Source: Todiramphus chloris collaris (lineage: Eukaryota > Chordata > Aves > Coraciiformes > Alcedinidae). From it: DNA of 64,000 nucleotides. The stretch is from positions 1,501,819 through 1,565,818 of the forward strand of contig JANVCC010000125.1 of the NCBI GenBank assembly GCA_025345505.1. The letters are read 5' to 3'. Positions within the stretch are counted from its first letter, which is position 1, and the number at the start of each line of letters is the position of its first letter. Below the pieces are notes generated by a model. It saw only the letters and a list, made by a program, of their open reading frames with translations, made no database searches and was not told the DNA's origin. This document shows positions 61,201 through 64,000 of the stretch, in pieces. The position numbers and the translations under genes are program-made.

Positions 61201-64000
61201 GCTGGACTGATCTTCTGGCATTACCTAACAAAGCAAGGGGCCCAATCCTACGACTGAGGATGACAAAAATGATCCAGTGTAGAACAGACTAAAACCAACA
61301 TGTCCTCCAGAGCAATGACAATGAAGCTGGCTTCTCAGAGGTCCCAGTCACAGCCAACATAAGCAAGCACTCTGCTTTGAAAAGCTATGAGATTTTTTTC
61401 AGTGTGGCTCTTTTTACCTCCAGAATCCCTTCTTTTTTATTGGAAGAAGGATGCACATACCTGGGCCGGATAAGAATAACCACTTTGCTTTCAAGGTTGT
61501 TACCAGGACTACCAGCTCGATCAAAATCACTGAGTTAGGTAAAAAGAAAACACCTGGAAAGACTGGATCTACAGACATCCCACGTGTGAAGTACACATGC
61601 CTGGCTCTTCCTGTGAAGTGCTTTCCACCTTTAGGTCTTCAAGTGCTTCACAGATACAACCCCTCTTATAGCTCACTTGCACGGTGTCATATCCCCGTTT
61701 CAAAACCTACCCAGCGCACCTCTCCTGAAACATGCTCATCTCAACACTCACCTTCGGTCCAGCAGGACAGGAGCAGTTGAAAGTCTTGAGGTGGCCAACT
61801 TGCTCGTTGCCAACAGTGGGCCTCACTTCCAGAGGAGGTGGTTCTGTCAGGACGGTGACCTGGCACTACACCCAAACACCCAAGATCACGACAAAGCCTT
61901 CAGTGCTAGAAAGCTTCCTCTTCCACCCGCTTTAGAGAAACTGCATAGGTATTACTGGACAATGCTCAGCTGAGTCCTAGTGAGGCAAGAAATCCCACAA
62001 AGGCTGTTTATTTGAGCAACAGGCAGCAACGTTGCCAAATGAAAATGGATCTCTCTAACCAAACCTGAGGGGAGAAGAATGAAAGGCGAGTGGAAATTTC
62101 TGATGAAAGTTGGGCACAGGGAAATAAGGAGCTACTGACACTGTTTTAGCTCTTCACAAATAAAACCAGTGGGAAACGTTGAATATTTCATTCTGTGGTT
62201 TTTTTCCGTTGCTCCATCCATCACTTCAGGGTTTTGTTTCCCCTGACAGTTTGCCAAGGAAAGAACAACTTGGAAGCTTCAAATTCCTCATGCTCATCAC
62301 CACTGCAATAGTCCTCTTCTGGCACTGCTACATTACCAGTTATCGAGTCAGGTTTCATTCACCACCATTAACAAAATTCTAAGCTCACCCTGCCATATAT
62401 TCCCCGATTTATGAAATAGGTTTCAACAAAAAGAGCGTCCACGTGAAAAGGAATAAATGACAAGCTTACTGGTCCGGAGGGAATGTCACAGCAGGTCTCC
62501 AGCTCAGCATGCCGAGAGTCACAGTAAATCACCATCCGCTGAAGATCAAACTGGAAGACAAAGCGAGGCAATCGTCTCAGAGACAGTGAATTATTAAAGG
62601 CCGCCCGTCCTTCTCCTTGGATACAAACAGTGCAGAGGAATACAAACAAAAACGGGATGGGGCTAACTTCATAATGATTCCATGGATCCTGTAGTCAATA
62701 CCAGTCTCTCTCTATCAATAATGGACCGATATCTCAGCATGCTCCAAGACTGCTGAGCTAATGAGACCCAGAATATGCCTATTAAAATTCTGGTGCAGGT
62801 TTTCATGCAAATAAGGAGGAATGCTAATCCCCACGTCCCAGGTAAGTTCCTGTCTGAGAAGACAGATTCTGACTACCTCTATCCTTCCTAGAATCTCTTC
62901 TAGACATAAATTTTTTTCTCCCGCTGTGCCTTGCATCCTCTGACCATTCAACCCTGCGTGAGAAATGCTATTAACACATTTAATATGCACATTCCATCCA
63001 TTTTGCACAGCTATGAAAGGTTACACAGGTCTCAAAACACCAAACAATCCTGTAGAAGTTACACCAGATAAACACTGCTACTGGACAATCTGGTCCAACC
63101 TGCGGGTCTCAACTTTGGTTCAAGTGAAGCAAGAGTCATTTAATACATCAGGTATCATTTCTGAGGAACTGAGAATGCATCATGACTCTCCAGGAGTTAA
63201 CAAGCTTTCTTCTTCTCCTTATTTCTTCCTGTCACAGGTGGCAACATTCATAATGGCCAGGCCAGACAGCAAAAGACCTTTAGGTGTGTAGTTCAGTACC
63301 CAGTTTGATGGTACTTGTAGATGACTTTGTTTCTGATTTTAACCATAGGACATGCTGGGACTGGACAGAAAGATGAAATGGATTTCTCATTTTTCATCCC
63401 TATTACAGAGATACTGGCAGTCTCACATAAAAAGACGTCTTGCATACGATGAGATGCCAAGCTGTCTTAGCGATCTAACACACATAACGCTTCAGTGACG
63501 CTGCTGAAAAGGGTCAAACGATGATGCTGCTGAAAAGGGTCAAACAATGATGATGCTGCTGAAAAGGGTCAAACAATGATGCTGCTGAAAAGGGTCAAAC
63601 AATGATGCTGCTGAAAAGGGTCAAATGATGATGCTGAAAAGGGTCAAAAATGATGATGCTGCTGAAAAGGGTCAAAGGGTGATGCTGCTAAAAAGAGTGA
63701 AACAACAACATAACCCCCAAAACCCCCTTCCCATGCTGCAAACCCGCTGCTGAACCCCATCTCTAACTGGCACACGTACTACTTACATCAATGGGGACGC
63801 TATCGTACAAACGTTTGCCAATCACGGTCTTTCCTTGGATGTCAATATTTTCCCTGTCTTCAATAGGCAGCATCTGCACCAGGCTGCAGTCTATGTACAG
63901 CGAGACAGCTTTCGACTGGACGCCGAGGGCGATTTTGTGCCAGTTGCGGTCAAAAAGGTCACTGACTCGTGCGTTCCGGAAGACCACTCTGACGGCATCC
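1167..64000 (-). CDS. COL22A1: COL22A1, collagen alpha-1(XXII) chain: partial gene, 21 exons in window
   Basis: Collagen XXII is a secreted FACIT-type matrix protein known at tissue junctions, notably the myotendinous junction. The assignment rests on the TSPN end (exons 1-2) and linker (exon 3), which agree closely with the human protein as I know it: [49 protein letters not shown] and NCSCPAG. Collagenous exons such as [15 protein letters not shown] and [18 protein letters not shown] also match. Exons join in phase 0, with GT-AG introns except one GC-AG. The 5' part (signal peptide, vWA, start of TSPN) is beyond 64000, and most of the triple helix is before position 1. COL9A1, COL19A1 and COL21A1 share the layout but not these residues. 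The span given includes introns. Confidence 0.93.
1221..2364 (-). other. COL22A1 intron (local 20)
   Basis: 1,144-bp intron with one minus-strand CR1 fragment (1959-2110); otherwise unique sequence. Confidence 0.87.
1959..2110 (-). mobile_element. CR1 LINE 3' fragment
   Basis: AATCATAGAATCATTAAGGT, TGGAATTGACCTTCACGATC, ATCAAGTCCAACCATCTACT and CCTGCAGGGATGGTGATTCT. Same orientation as the gene, 255 bp from exon 20. Confidence 0.93.
2365..2418 (-). CDS. COL22A1: COL22A1 local exon 20: Gly-X-Y
   Basis: 54 bp encoding [18 protein letters not shown]. Acceptor ATTTTTCAG, donor GTAAGT. GLPGEIG matches the human segment GLPGEIGFPGKPGPPGPT. Ser and Thr replace Pro at two helix positions. Confidence 0.95.
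2419..2810 (-). other. COL22A1 intron (local 19)
   Basis: 392 bp, the shortest intron in the window. A-rich near the acceptor of exon 20 (2430-2475). No repeats recognised. Confidence 0.87.
2811..2864 (-). CDS. COL22A1: COL22A1 local exon 19: Gly-X-Y
   Basis: 54 bp encoding [18 protein letters not shown]. Acceptor TCCTACAG, donor GTAAGT. Very Pro-rich, as is the human counterpart GPPGPPGVPGPPGPGGSP; the Pro residues at Y are expected hydroxylation sites that stabilise the helix. Confidence 0.95.
4925..4993 (+). mobile_element. Short, diverged CR1 3' end fragment
   Basis: CATGATCTCTGAGGTCCCTT, TCAACCTAAGCCATTCTGTG. About 50 bp of clear CR1 terminus with a weakly similar flank. Confidence 0.7.
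9270..9530 (+). mobile_element. CR1 LINE 3' fragment
   Basis: GACAGAACCAGAGGGAATGG, GGTTTAGACTGGACACTAGG, GGAATGGGCTGCCCAGGGAG, GTCTAGGGGTGAACTTGTAG and TCCAACCTGAGCGATTCTGT. Antisense to the gene and inverted relative to 9789-10115. Confidence 0.95.
9789..10115 (-). mobile_element. CR1 LINE 3' fragment
   Basis: AGAATCATAGAATAGTTCTG, GACCTTCAAGATCATCAAGT, CTCCAGGGATGGTGGCTCCA, CCATTTCCTCTGGTTCTGTC and CCCACCTCGCTACAACTTCC. About 325 bp, in the same orientation as the gene; one of the best preserved copies. Confidence 0.95.
10215..10233. repeat. Poly-A tract (19 A)
   Basis: An uninterrupted run of 19 A preceded by CCAC. No associated element was recognised. Confidence 0.9.
10687..10740 (-). 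CDS. COL22A1: COL22A1 local exon 18: Gly-X-Y
   Basis: 54 bp encoding [18 protein letters not shown]. Acceptor CACACAG, donor GTAAGT. Aligns with human GKKGDMGPPGIPGLLGLQ. It sits alone between introns of 4.6 and 7.8 kb, between CR1 copies in inverted orientation. Confidence 0.95.
11140..11411 (+). mobile_element. CR1 LINE 3' fragment
   Basis: GAAATGGGCTGAAGTTGCAC, GGTTCAGGTTGGATATGAGG, TGGAACAGGCTGCCCAGGGA, GGTTGGACTTGATCTTGAAG and AACCTCTATGATTCTATAAT. Well preserved. It lies 400 bp from exon 18, in the orientation opposite to the copy on the exon's other side. Confidence 0.95.
11574..11597. repeat. Perfect inverted repeat, 10-bp arms and 4-nt loop
   Basis: AGAAGCCCTG-ATGA-CAGGGCTTCT. An isolated intronic hairpin. 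No snoRNA, tRNA or longer precursor-like stem is evident around it. Confidence 0.8.
12468..12570 (-). mobile_element. CR1 3' end fragment
   Basis: AATCATAGAATCATAGAATG, GCCAGAAGGGACCTCCAAAG and GTCATCTAGTCCAGCCCCCC. A short antisense CR1 terminus. Confidence 0.92.
13052..13292 (-). mobile_element. CR1 LINE 3' fragment
   Basis: TTAGAATCACAGGATCATTT, AGGTTGGAAAAGACCCTTAA, CCACTAAAAACCCTGTCCCT, CTCCAGGGATGGTGACTCCA and CAGTGAAGAATTTTTTCCCA. Shares its subfamily with 44217-44505. Confidence 0.94.
13351..13434 (+). mobile_element. Short CR1 3' end fragment
   Basis: GGTTGGAACTAGATGATCTT, TAAGGTCCCTTCCAACCCTG and CAGTTCTATGATTCTATG. It lies about 60 bp from an oppositely oriented CR1 (13052-13292). 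Confidence 0.93.
14408..14640 (-). mobile_element. CR1 LINE 3' fragment
   Basis: AGAATCATAGAATTGTCAGG, GTTGGAAGGGATCTTAAAGA, CCACTAGAGCAGGTTGCTCA, CACCACCTCTCTGGGCATCC and AAGAACTTCTTCCTAATGTC. Reverse complement of CR1. The same subfamily as 29706-29972, which has the complementary AGCAACCTGCTCTAGTGG block. Confidence 0.95.
15345..15398 (-). CDS. COL22A1: COL22A1 local exon 17: Gly-X-Y
   Basis: 54 bp encoding [18 protein letters not shown]. Acceptor CTTTTAAAG, with a rather purine-rich end, and donor GTGAGT. Matches in position the human GPIGPEGRDGPPGLQGLR segment. Confidence 0.94.
15399..16335 (-). other. COL22A1 intron (local 16)
   Basis: 937-bp intron with a C-run of about 14 (15890-15903). 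No interspersed repeat recognised. Confidence 0.85.
16336..16389 (-). CDS. COL22A1: COL22A1 local exon 16: Gly-X-Y
   Basis: 54 bp encoding [18 protein letters not shown]. Acceptor TTTCTCTAG, donor GTAAGT. Aligns with human GEQGAPGPRGHQGAPGPP. Confidence 0.95.
16390..17278 (-). other. COL22A1 intron (local 15)
   Basis: 889-bp intron, nothing recognised besides normal splice sites. Confidence 0.85.
17279..17308 (-). CDS. COL22A1: COL22A1 local exon 15: 30-bp micro-exon completing the interruption
   Basis: 30 bp encoding [10 protein letters not shown]. Acceptor TTCATTGCAG, donor GTAAGA. Joined to GSF from exon 14 it gives G-SFVRTE-G, a four-residue insertion in the Gly-X-Y pattern, then GLKGDQ. 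Human reads VQQEGLKGEQ after GSV. The smallest exon in the window; it starts with GTACGT, which resembles a donor. Confidence 0.93.
17309..19289 (-). other. COL22A1 intron (local 14)
   Basis: 2-kb intron containing the 39-bp minisatellite (18481-18735) and an A/C-rich CAAA tract (about 19095-19175). Long open frames over 18319-18826 on both strands come from the minisatellite. Confidence 0.88.
18481..18735. repeat. 39-bp minisatellite, six full units plus a partial one
   Basis: Unit starts at 18481, 18520, 18559, 18598, 18637 and 18676, with a partial unit from 18715. Each unit carries CCCCCTGCAGCCC(C/A)TGG, AGGTT(A/G)ATGGTGGGG and CAGATAT. Units 1-3 share TTAATGG; units 4 and later share TTGATGG; units 4-5 have CCCATGG. 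This shows stepwise expansion. Because 39 is a multiple of 3, several frames stay open for about 150 codons (for example [13 protein letters not shown]). These frames have no start context, domain or splice support. Confidence 0.97.
19290..19325 (-). CDS. COL22A1: COL22A1 local exon 14: short Gly-X-Y exon ending in an interruption
   Basis: 36 bp encoding [12 protein letters not shown]. Acceptor TCCCTGCAG, donor GTAAGA. The last Gly (GSF) opens a break in the triplet pattern that runs into exon 15. Human collagen XXII has GPPGVPGSV at this place, so both exon size and interruption seem conserved. Confidence 0.94.
19326..21118 (-). other. COL22A1 intron (local 13)
   Basis: 1.8-kb intron with one short plus-strand CR1 end (20120-20204). 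The rest is unrecognised unique sequence. Confidence 0.85.
20120..20204 (+). mobile_element. Short CR1 3' end fragment
   Basis: GTGGAAGGGGTCTCTGCCCA, AACTAGATGGTCTTTAAGGT, CCCTTCCAACCCAAACCATG and an ATGATTCTATGATTT end. About 85 bp, antisense to the gene. Confidence 0.92.
21119..21172 (-). CDS. COL22A1: COL22A1 local exon 13: Gly-X-Y
   Basis: 54 bp encoding [18 protein letters not shown]. Acceptor TGTTTATAG, donor GTGAGT. Together with exon 14 it supplies 30 residues, the same length as the human segment between GFPGKPG and the VVQQEG interruption. Confidence 0.94.
21173..22922 (-). other. COL22A1 intron (local 12)
   Basis: 1,750-bp intron with no recognised interspersed repeat or other feature. 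Confidence 0.82.
22923..22976 (-). CDS. COL22A1: COL22A1 local exon 12: Gly-X-Y
   Basis: 54 bp encoding [18 protein letters not shown]. Acceptor TTTCTCCAG, donor [19 protein letters not shown] is identical to human collagen XXII as I recall it, which makes this a key exon for identification. The last five residues differ. Confidence 0.96.
23610..24060 (-). mobile_element. Ancient CR1 fragment, reverse orientation
   Basis: Plus-strand blocks ATATTTGAAGACTTACAAAG, CTCTTCAAACTAAATAACCT, TTTTTATTGCTCTCATTTGT, CCTGAAACTGGACATAGCTG and AAGATAAATTTTGAATTCTG follow, in order, the reverse complement of old amniote CR1 3' regions. Divergence is much higher than in the other copies, so it probably predates bird radiations. 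Boundaries approximate. Confidence 0.7.
25293..25817 (+). pseudogene. CR1 reverse-transcriptase remnant frame (174 codons)
   Basis: The first ~30 codons are non-CR1 sequence from upstream. From QHGFANAK onward the frame follows the palm/fingers of LINE reverse transcriptase. The region lacks the N-terminal endonuclease and the rest of RT, and one catalytic Asp is replaced. Not a functional gene. Confidence 0.85.
25365..26290 (+). mobile_element. CR1 LINE ORF2 fragment (reverse transcriptase), degenerate and 3'-truncated
   Basis: One open frame (about 25380-25817) reads as CR1-type reverse transcriptase: [79 protein letters not shown]. The catalytic FADD box is changed to F-D-D-G, and the frame then stops, so the copy is dead. 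Nucleotide similarity to CR1 continues past the stop (GGCCACATCTGGGGTGTTGC, CAGTTCAAGAGGGACAGGGA) to about 26290. It then ends without the usual 3' tail. It is antisense to COL22A1. Confidence 0.93.
26536..26590 (+). repeat. A-rich low-complexity tract
   Basis: AAAAAAATTGAAAAAAAAAA..GAGAGGAAAAAAAGAAGAAAG: a purine-only tract about 250 bp downstream of the CR1 remnant. It is not its tail, because CR1 elements do not end in poly-A. Confidence 0.8.
27088..27230 (+). mobile_element. CR1 3' end fragment
   Basis: GTCTCCTTCTCTGGAGACAT, GTGACCTGCTCTAGCTGATC, GGTTGGATTCGATGATCTTT and CAAGGTCCCTTCCAACCCCA, ending TGTGATTCTGTGA. Resembles the subfamily at 51027-51455, in the opposite orientation. Confidence 0.9.
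28297..28341 (-). CDS. COL22A1: COL22A1 local exon 11: Gly-X-Y with an RGD
   Basis: 45 bp encoding [15 protein letters not shown]. Acceptor TTAATTGCAG, donor GTATTG, a weaker donor than its neighbours. The match to human collagen XXII is nearly complete, but human reads TRGEK as I recall. Here the Asp gives an Arg-Gly-Asp tripeptide within the helix. Confidence 0.95.
28926..29014 (+). mobile_element. Short CR1 3' end fragment
   Basis: TATGGTCTAGGGGTGAACTT through CACGATGATCCCAAGGGTCT to AATGATTCTGTGATT. It has the same GTCTAGGGGTGAACTTGTAG block as the copy at 9270-9530, so both belong to one subfamily. Confidence 0.9.
29706..29972 (+). mobile_element. CR1 LINE 3' fragment
   Basis: GACTAGAGGGAATGGATTAA, GTTGGACATTAGGAAGAATT, GTGAGACACTGGCACAGGTT, TTGGAACCAGATGATCTTTA and AAGGTCCCTTCCAACCCTGA, ending AATTCTATGAT. 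Well preserved, antisense to the gene. Confidence 0.95.
30818..30871 (-). CDS. COL22A1: COL22A1 local exon 10: Gly-X-Y
   Basis: 54 bp encoding [18 protein letters not shown]. Acceptor TTGCCAG, donor GTAAGT. Aligns with human GPQGPPGLPGPPGRVGAP, ending in the same VGAP. Confidence 0.95.
30872..35625 (-). other. COL22A1 intron (local 9)
   Basis: 4.75-kb intron. Low-complexity A-rich/CAAA sequence at about 33110-33150 and AAATAAATAAAT near 31805-31820. I recognise no clear CR1 and no other gene. Open frames here are short and unlike any known family. Confidence 0.78.
35626..35679 (-). CDS. COL22A1: COL22A1 local exon 9: Gly-X-Y
   Basis: 54 bp encoding [18 protein letters not shown]. Acceptor TTACTTGCAG, donor GTAAGC, phase 0. 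It aligns with the human GEPGELGEPGLPG segment. Six triplets without interruption. Confidence 0.95.
35706..36425 (-). mobile_element. CR1 LINE 3' region, interrupted by a nested insertion
   Basis: The CR1 end AAATCATAGAATGGCTAAGG..GGAGGGACCTCA stops at about 35741. It resumes at about 35990 with AGAGGTCATCTAATCCAACC, then CACCACCCTCCTACTGAAGA, CAGCTTTCCTGGAGGTTCCC and CCCTTCTTTGGACTCGTTCC. The two halves join into one antisense CR1 once the insert is removed. One of the longer copies here, it continues past the usual 300-bp truncation point. Confidence 0.92.
35742..35989. mobile_element. 248-bp TG...CA element nested in CR1, possible solo LTR
   Basis: It begins TGTTGGGGGAGACC, ends ATACGACACA and is flanked by TCAG on both sides, consistent with a 4-bp target duplication. 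Inside are a CCAAT-type motif (GATTGGGCCAATC) and an A/T-rich GGATTAAAAAAGGGC box followed by GC-rich sequence. That promoter-like order fits a small long terminal repeat, but no coding region or second copy is present. It could instead be another small TG/CA element. Age: younger than the host CR1. Confidence 0.6.
37777..37830 (-). CDS. COL22A1: COL22A1 local exon 8: Gly-X-Y
   Basis: 54 bp encoding [18 protein letters not shown]. Acceptor CTTGTTGCAG, donor GTAAGC. The GSLG-PGPPG-DG-KG pattern aligns with human collagen XXII. The exon lies in locally GC- and CpG-rich sequence, unlike its neighbours. Confidence 0.95.
37831..39387 (-). other. COL22A1 intron (local 7)
   Basis: 1,557-bp intron without recognisable CR1. 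It has a T-tract at 38187-38204 and, next to exon 8, an AT/TAAT-rich block (37955-38115) with the texture of conserved non-coding sequence. Confidence 0.82.
38187..38204. repeat. Poly-T tract (18 T) with T-rich flank
   Basis: A run of 18 T followed by AATATTTTTATTTTTC. Read on the minus strand it is an A-tract in intron 7. Confidence 0.9.
39388..39441 (-). CDS. COL22A1: COL22A1 local exon 7: Gly-X-Y
   Basis: 54 bp encoding [18 protein letters not shown]. Acceptor CTGTTTTAG, donor GTAAGT, phase 0 at both ends. The exon looks functional, but I cannot place it against my recollection of the human chain, where GEKGEK (exon 6) is followed directly by GSLG (exon 8). It lies alone after the 15.4-kb intron. 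It could be lineage-specific or alternatively used, or my recollection may be wrong. Confidence 0.87.
40467..40545 (-). mobile_element. CR1 3' end fragment
   Basis: ATAGAACAGAATCACAGAAT, then TTTTGGTTGGAAGAGACCTT and TAAGATCATCGAGTCCAACC. A short antisense CR1 terminus of about 80 bp. Confidence 0.88.
40885..41015 (-). mobile_element. CR1 fragment (diverged)
   Basis: CAGAACCATTCATGCTGGAC, AGGACCTCATGAGGTTTCGA and GTCCAACCTCCCACTCAAAG match the antisense CR1 3' end loosely. The far half is poorly conserved. Confidence 0.65.
41090..41142. repeat. Facing A-tract and T-tract
   Basis: A run of 16 A (41090-41105) and a run of 19 T (41124-41142) are separated by 18 nt. Together they form an AT-only inverted repeat, potentially a hairpin or a slippage-prone site. 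Confidence 0.85.
41605..41654. repeat. Three tandem 16-bp units
   Basis: GTACCCACCATCTTCG occurs twice exactly, then once with a CCCC change. A short, recent-looking tandem triplicate in intron 6. Confidence 0.88.
44217..44505 (-). mobile_element. CR1 LINE 3' fragment
   Basis: Plus strand reads AGAATCACAGAACCATTTAG, GTTGGAAAAGACCTGTAAGA, ACCACCTCCCTGGGCAGTCT, CCTCCCCTGGTGCAGCCCGA and CATTTCCTCTTGTTCTACCA. It is the reverse complement of the CR1 3' end, in the same orientation as the host gene. Confidence 0.92.
46789..46812. repeat. Perfect inverted repeat, 9-bp arms and 6-nt loop
   Basis: TTCAAGGGT-CTCTGA-ACCCTTGAA in the middle of the 15.4-kb intron. No further structure was found around it. 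Confidence 0.75.
48280..48570 (-). mobile_element. Possible old, diverged CR1 fragment
   Basis: Blocks such as TTCTCATTCTCCTCTCTCTCC, CTCCACATCTTTATTTAGAT and CCCAAACTGGAGACAGCATC resemble the reverse complement of ancient CR1 3' regions (the 'cttctctggactttctccaat / ccacatcttt / cccagaactggacacagtactcca' blocks). Divergence is high, so the limits are rough. Confidence 0.4.
51027..51455 (-). mobile_element. CR1 LINE 3' fragment (about 430 bp)
   Basis: Reads on the plus strand as CACAGAATCACAGAATG, then GGTTGGAAGGGACCTTG, CTCCAGAGAAGGAGACTCCA, TTCCAGCTTGCACCCGTTGC and CAGCCTTTCCTCAGCAGGGA. This is the reverse complement of a longer CR1 3' region. It has the same orientation as COL22A1 transcription and seems to be a different subfamily from the short copies. 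Confidence 0.93.
52805..53064 (+). mobile_element. CR1 LINE 3' fragment (degraded)
   Basis: Contains TGAAGCTGTGTCAGGGGAAG, GACATTAGGAAAAGGTTCTTC, GTTGGACTTAATGGTCCTCA and an ATTCTATGATAC end. The middle is diverged or partly deleted compared with other copies in this window. Confidence 0.85.
54806..54841 (-). CDS. COL22A1: COL22A1 local exon 6: short exon with a helix interruption
   Basis: 36 bp encoding [12 protein letters not shown]. Acceptor TTTCTAG, donor GTAAGA. The register breaks: GRAY is four residues and GR two before the frame returns at GEKGEK. Human collagen XXII has an imperfection just before GEKGEK as well (as I recall, GIGPFGQ). The interruption therefore looks inherited and probably makes a flexible point. 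Confidence 0.92.
54842..55614 (-). other. COL22A1 intron (local 5)
   Basis: 773-bp AT-rich intron. It contains a loose TATATACC/ATATATAC stretch at about 54945-54975. No interspersed repeat recognised. Confidence 0.85.
55615..55668 (-). CDS. COL22A1: COL22A1 local exon 5: Gly-X-Y
   Basis: 54 bp encoding [18 protein letters not shown]. Acceptor TTTTTCAAG, donor GTAAGT, phases 0. Six intact triplets; Pro at the Y position of FPGLRG-type units is partly replaced by charged residues (EK, EP), as is common near interruptions. Confidence 0.94.
57086..57119. repeat. (TA)n microsatellite followed by a C-run
   Basis: About 23 nt of alternating TA, then TC and a run of nine or more C before A. Simple repeat in intron 4. 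Confidence 0.95.
58676..58924 (+). mobile_element. CR1 LINE 3' fragment
   Basis: Starts at TTGTGTCAGGGGAGGTTTAG and runs through the CACTGGAACAGGCTGCCCAG and GTTGGACTTGATGACC blocks. It ends in ATGATTCTATGATTCTATTC, the octamer tail. It is 5'-truncated, with the usual intact CR1 3' end, and antisense to COL22A1. Confidence 0.92.
61134..61178 (-). CDS. COL22A1: COL22A1 local exon 4: first Gly-X-Y exon
   Basis: 45 bp encoding [15 protein letters not shown], five uninterrupted triplets. Acceptor TTATCTTAG, donor GTCAGT. It continues the helix begun by GPK at the end of exon 3. A 45-bp exon (54 minus 9) is a standard fibril-type collagen exon size. Confidence 0.93.
61179..61751 (-). other. COL22A1 intron (local 3)
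   Basis: 573-bp intron with a GTGAGT donor and a TTATCTTAG acceptor. No repeats or other features recognised. Confidence 0.85.
61752..61865 (-). CDS. COL22A1: COL22A1 local exon 3: linker between TSPN and triple helix
   Basis: 114 bp, 38 codons. It begins [18 protein letters not shown] and ends [14 protein letters not shown]; donor GTGAGT. The Pro-rich stretch appears shorter than the poly-Pro linker I recall in the human protein. The C-x-C just before the first Gly-X-Y is typical of FACITs and is expected to help link or register the trimer. A second AG six nucleotides into the exon (TAG|TGCCAG|GTC) offers an in-frame alternative acceptor that would drop Cys-Gln. I chose the first AG because the human protein has CQVTV. 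Confidence 0.92.
61866..62469 (-). other. COL22A1 intron (local 2)
   Basis: 604-bp intron. The acceptor side is poor in pyrimidines (TTTGGGTGTAG). I see no repeat or other feature in it. Confidence 0.85.
62470..62550 (-). CDS. COL22A1: COL22A1 local exon 2: end of TSPN domain
   Basis: 81 bp, 27 codons, starting [16 protein letters not shown] and ending TCCDIPSGP. Acceptor CTTCCAG, donor GTAAGC, both phases 0. The three Cys close the TSPN domain by disulfides in FACIT collagens, and the xxIYCD..ETCC pattern is shared across the family. The residues are nearly those of human collagen XXII, so this exon is the strongest single identifier of the gene. Confidence 0.96.
62551..63786 (-). other. 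COL22A1 intron (local 1)
   Basis: 1,236-bp intron inside the TSPN coding part, with donor GTAAGT and acceptor TTCCAG. Its only notable content is the 26-bp minisatellite at 63500-63703, which lies 83 bp from the donor. The rest is unique sequence. Confidence 0.9.
63500..63703. repeat. 26-bp minisatellite (GCTGCTGAAAAGGGTCAAAC + AATGAT)
   Basis: The core CTGAAAAGGGTCAAA recurs seven times, with an eighth degenerate copy reading CTAAAAAGAGTGAAA. Spacing varies by 3-nt steps (GAT gained or lost), so units are about 23-29 bp. It sits in intron 1, close to the TSPN exon donor. Probably a length-variable locus. Confidence 0.9.
63787..64000 (-). CDS. COL22A1: COL22A1 local exon 1: C-terminal part of TSPN/LamG-like domain (cut by window edge)
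   Basis: The exon is read from 64000 down to 63787 and encodes 71 complete codons starting [18 protein letters not shown]. It then has the NWHKIALGV strand and the YIDCSLVQ Cys, and ends [10 protein letters not shown]. The donor is GTAAGT directly after the Asp codon. This is the second half of the jelly-roll TSPN domain, where WHK and the single Cys are family hallmarks. The exon continues past the window, so its acceptor is not seen. Confidence 0.95.

Noticed and set aside
61134-64000. Assignment to COL9A1, COL19A1 or COL21A1
   Set aside because: These FACIT collagens share the TSPN fold, but their end segments differ (for example, COL19A1 has IYCSANLIAQETCC and COL21A1 has IYCDPEQNNRETACE). 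The residues here follow collagen XXII.

Overview
This window is vertebrate nuclear DNA and almost certainly comes from a bird. It holds many CR1 LINE fragments with the 3' end typical of sauropsid, especially avian, genomes: a GGTTGGA(A/C)..AAGGTC..CCTTCCAACC core closed by ATTCTATG-type octamers. It contains one recognisable gene, split into short phase-0 exons on the minus strand. Nothing resembles a prokaryotic gene layout, and the species cannot be named from the sequence.

The gene is COL22A1 (collagen alpha-1(XXII)), a FACIT collagen. Transcription runs from high to low coordinates. The window catches 21 exons, numbered locally 1-21 in gene order. They encode about 434 residues: the end of the thrombospondin-N/laminin-G-like (TSPN) domain (exons 1-2), a short linker with a Cys-x-Cys pair (exon 3), and the first part of the triple-helical region (exons 4-21). 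Seventeen of the 18 collagenous exons begin with a Gly codon; local exon 15 starts inside an interruption. Thirteen of the 18 are exactly 54 bp, and the others are 45, 45, 36, 36 and 30 bp. The signal peptide, von Willebrand A domain and first part of TSPN lie beyond position 64000. The rest of the triple helix and the C-terminus lie before position 1.

Layout from high to low coordinates: 61134-64000 carries the TSPN end, the linker and the first Gly-X-Y exon, plus a 26-bp minisatellite. 54806-55668 has two collagen exons. 39442-54805 is one 15.4-kb intron. 15345-39441 has eleven collagen exons separated by introns of 0.9-5.3 kb. These introns hold a 39-bp minisatellite, a CR1 reverse-transcriptase fragment and a TG...CA element nested in a CR1. 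10687-10740 is an isolated exon flanked by oppositely oriented CR1s. 1167-2864 has three closely spaced exons, the last with a GC-AG intron donor.

Most of the DNA is intron. Apart from repeats I see no second gene, RNA gene or promoter. Open frames of 60-180 codons scattered through both strands are chance frames, CR1 relics or products of the minisatellites. I found no evidence of a new multi-gene system. The points most worth checking are the non-canonical splice donor, a tandem acceptor that would remove a conserved Cys, an apparently extra collagen exon, an RGD in the helix, and the repeat structures that may affect splicing.
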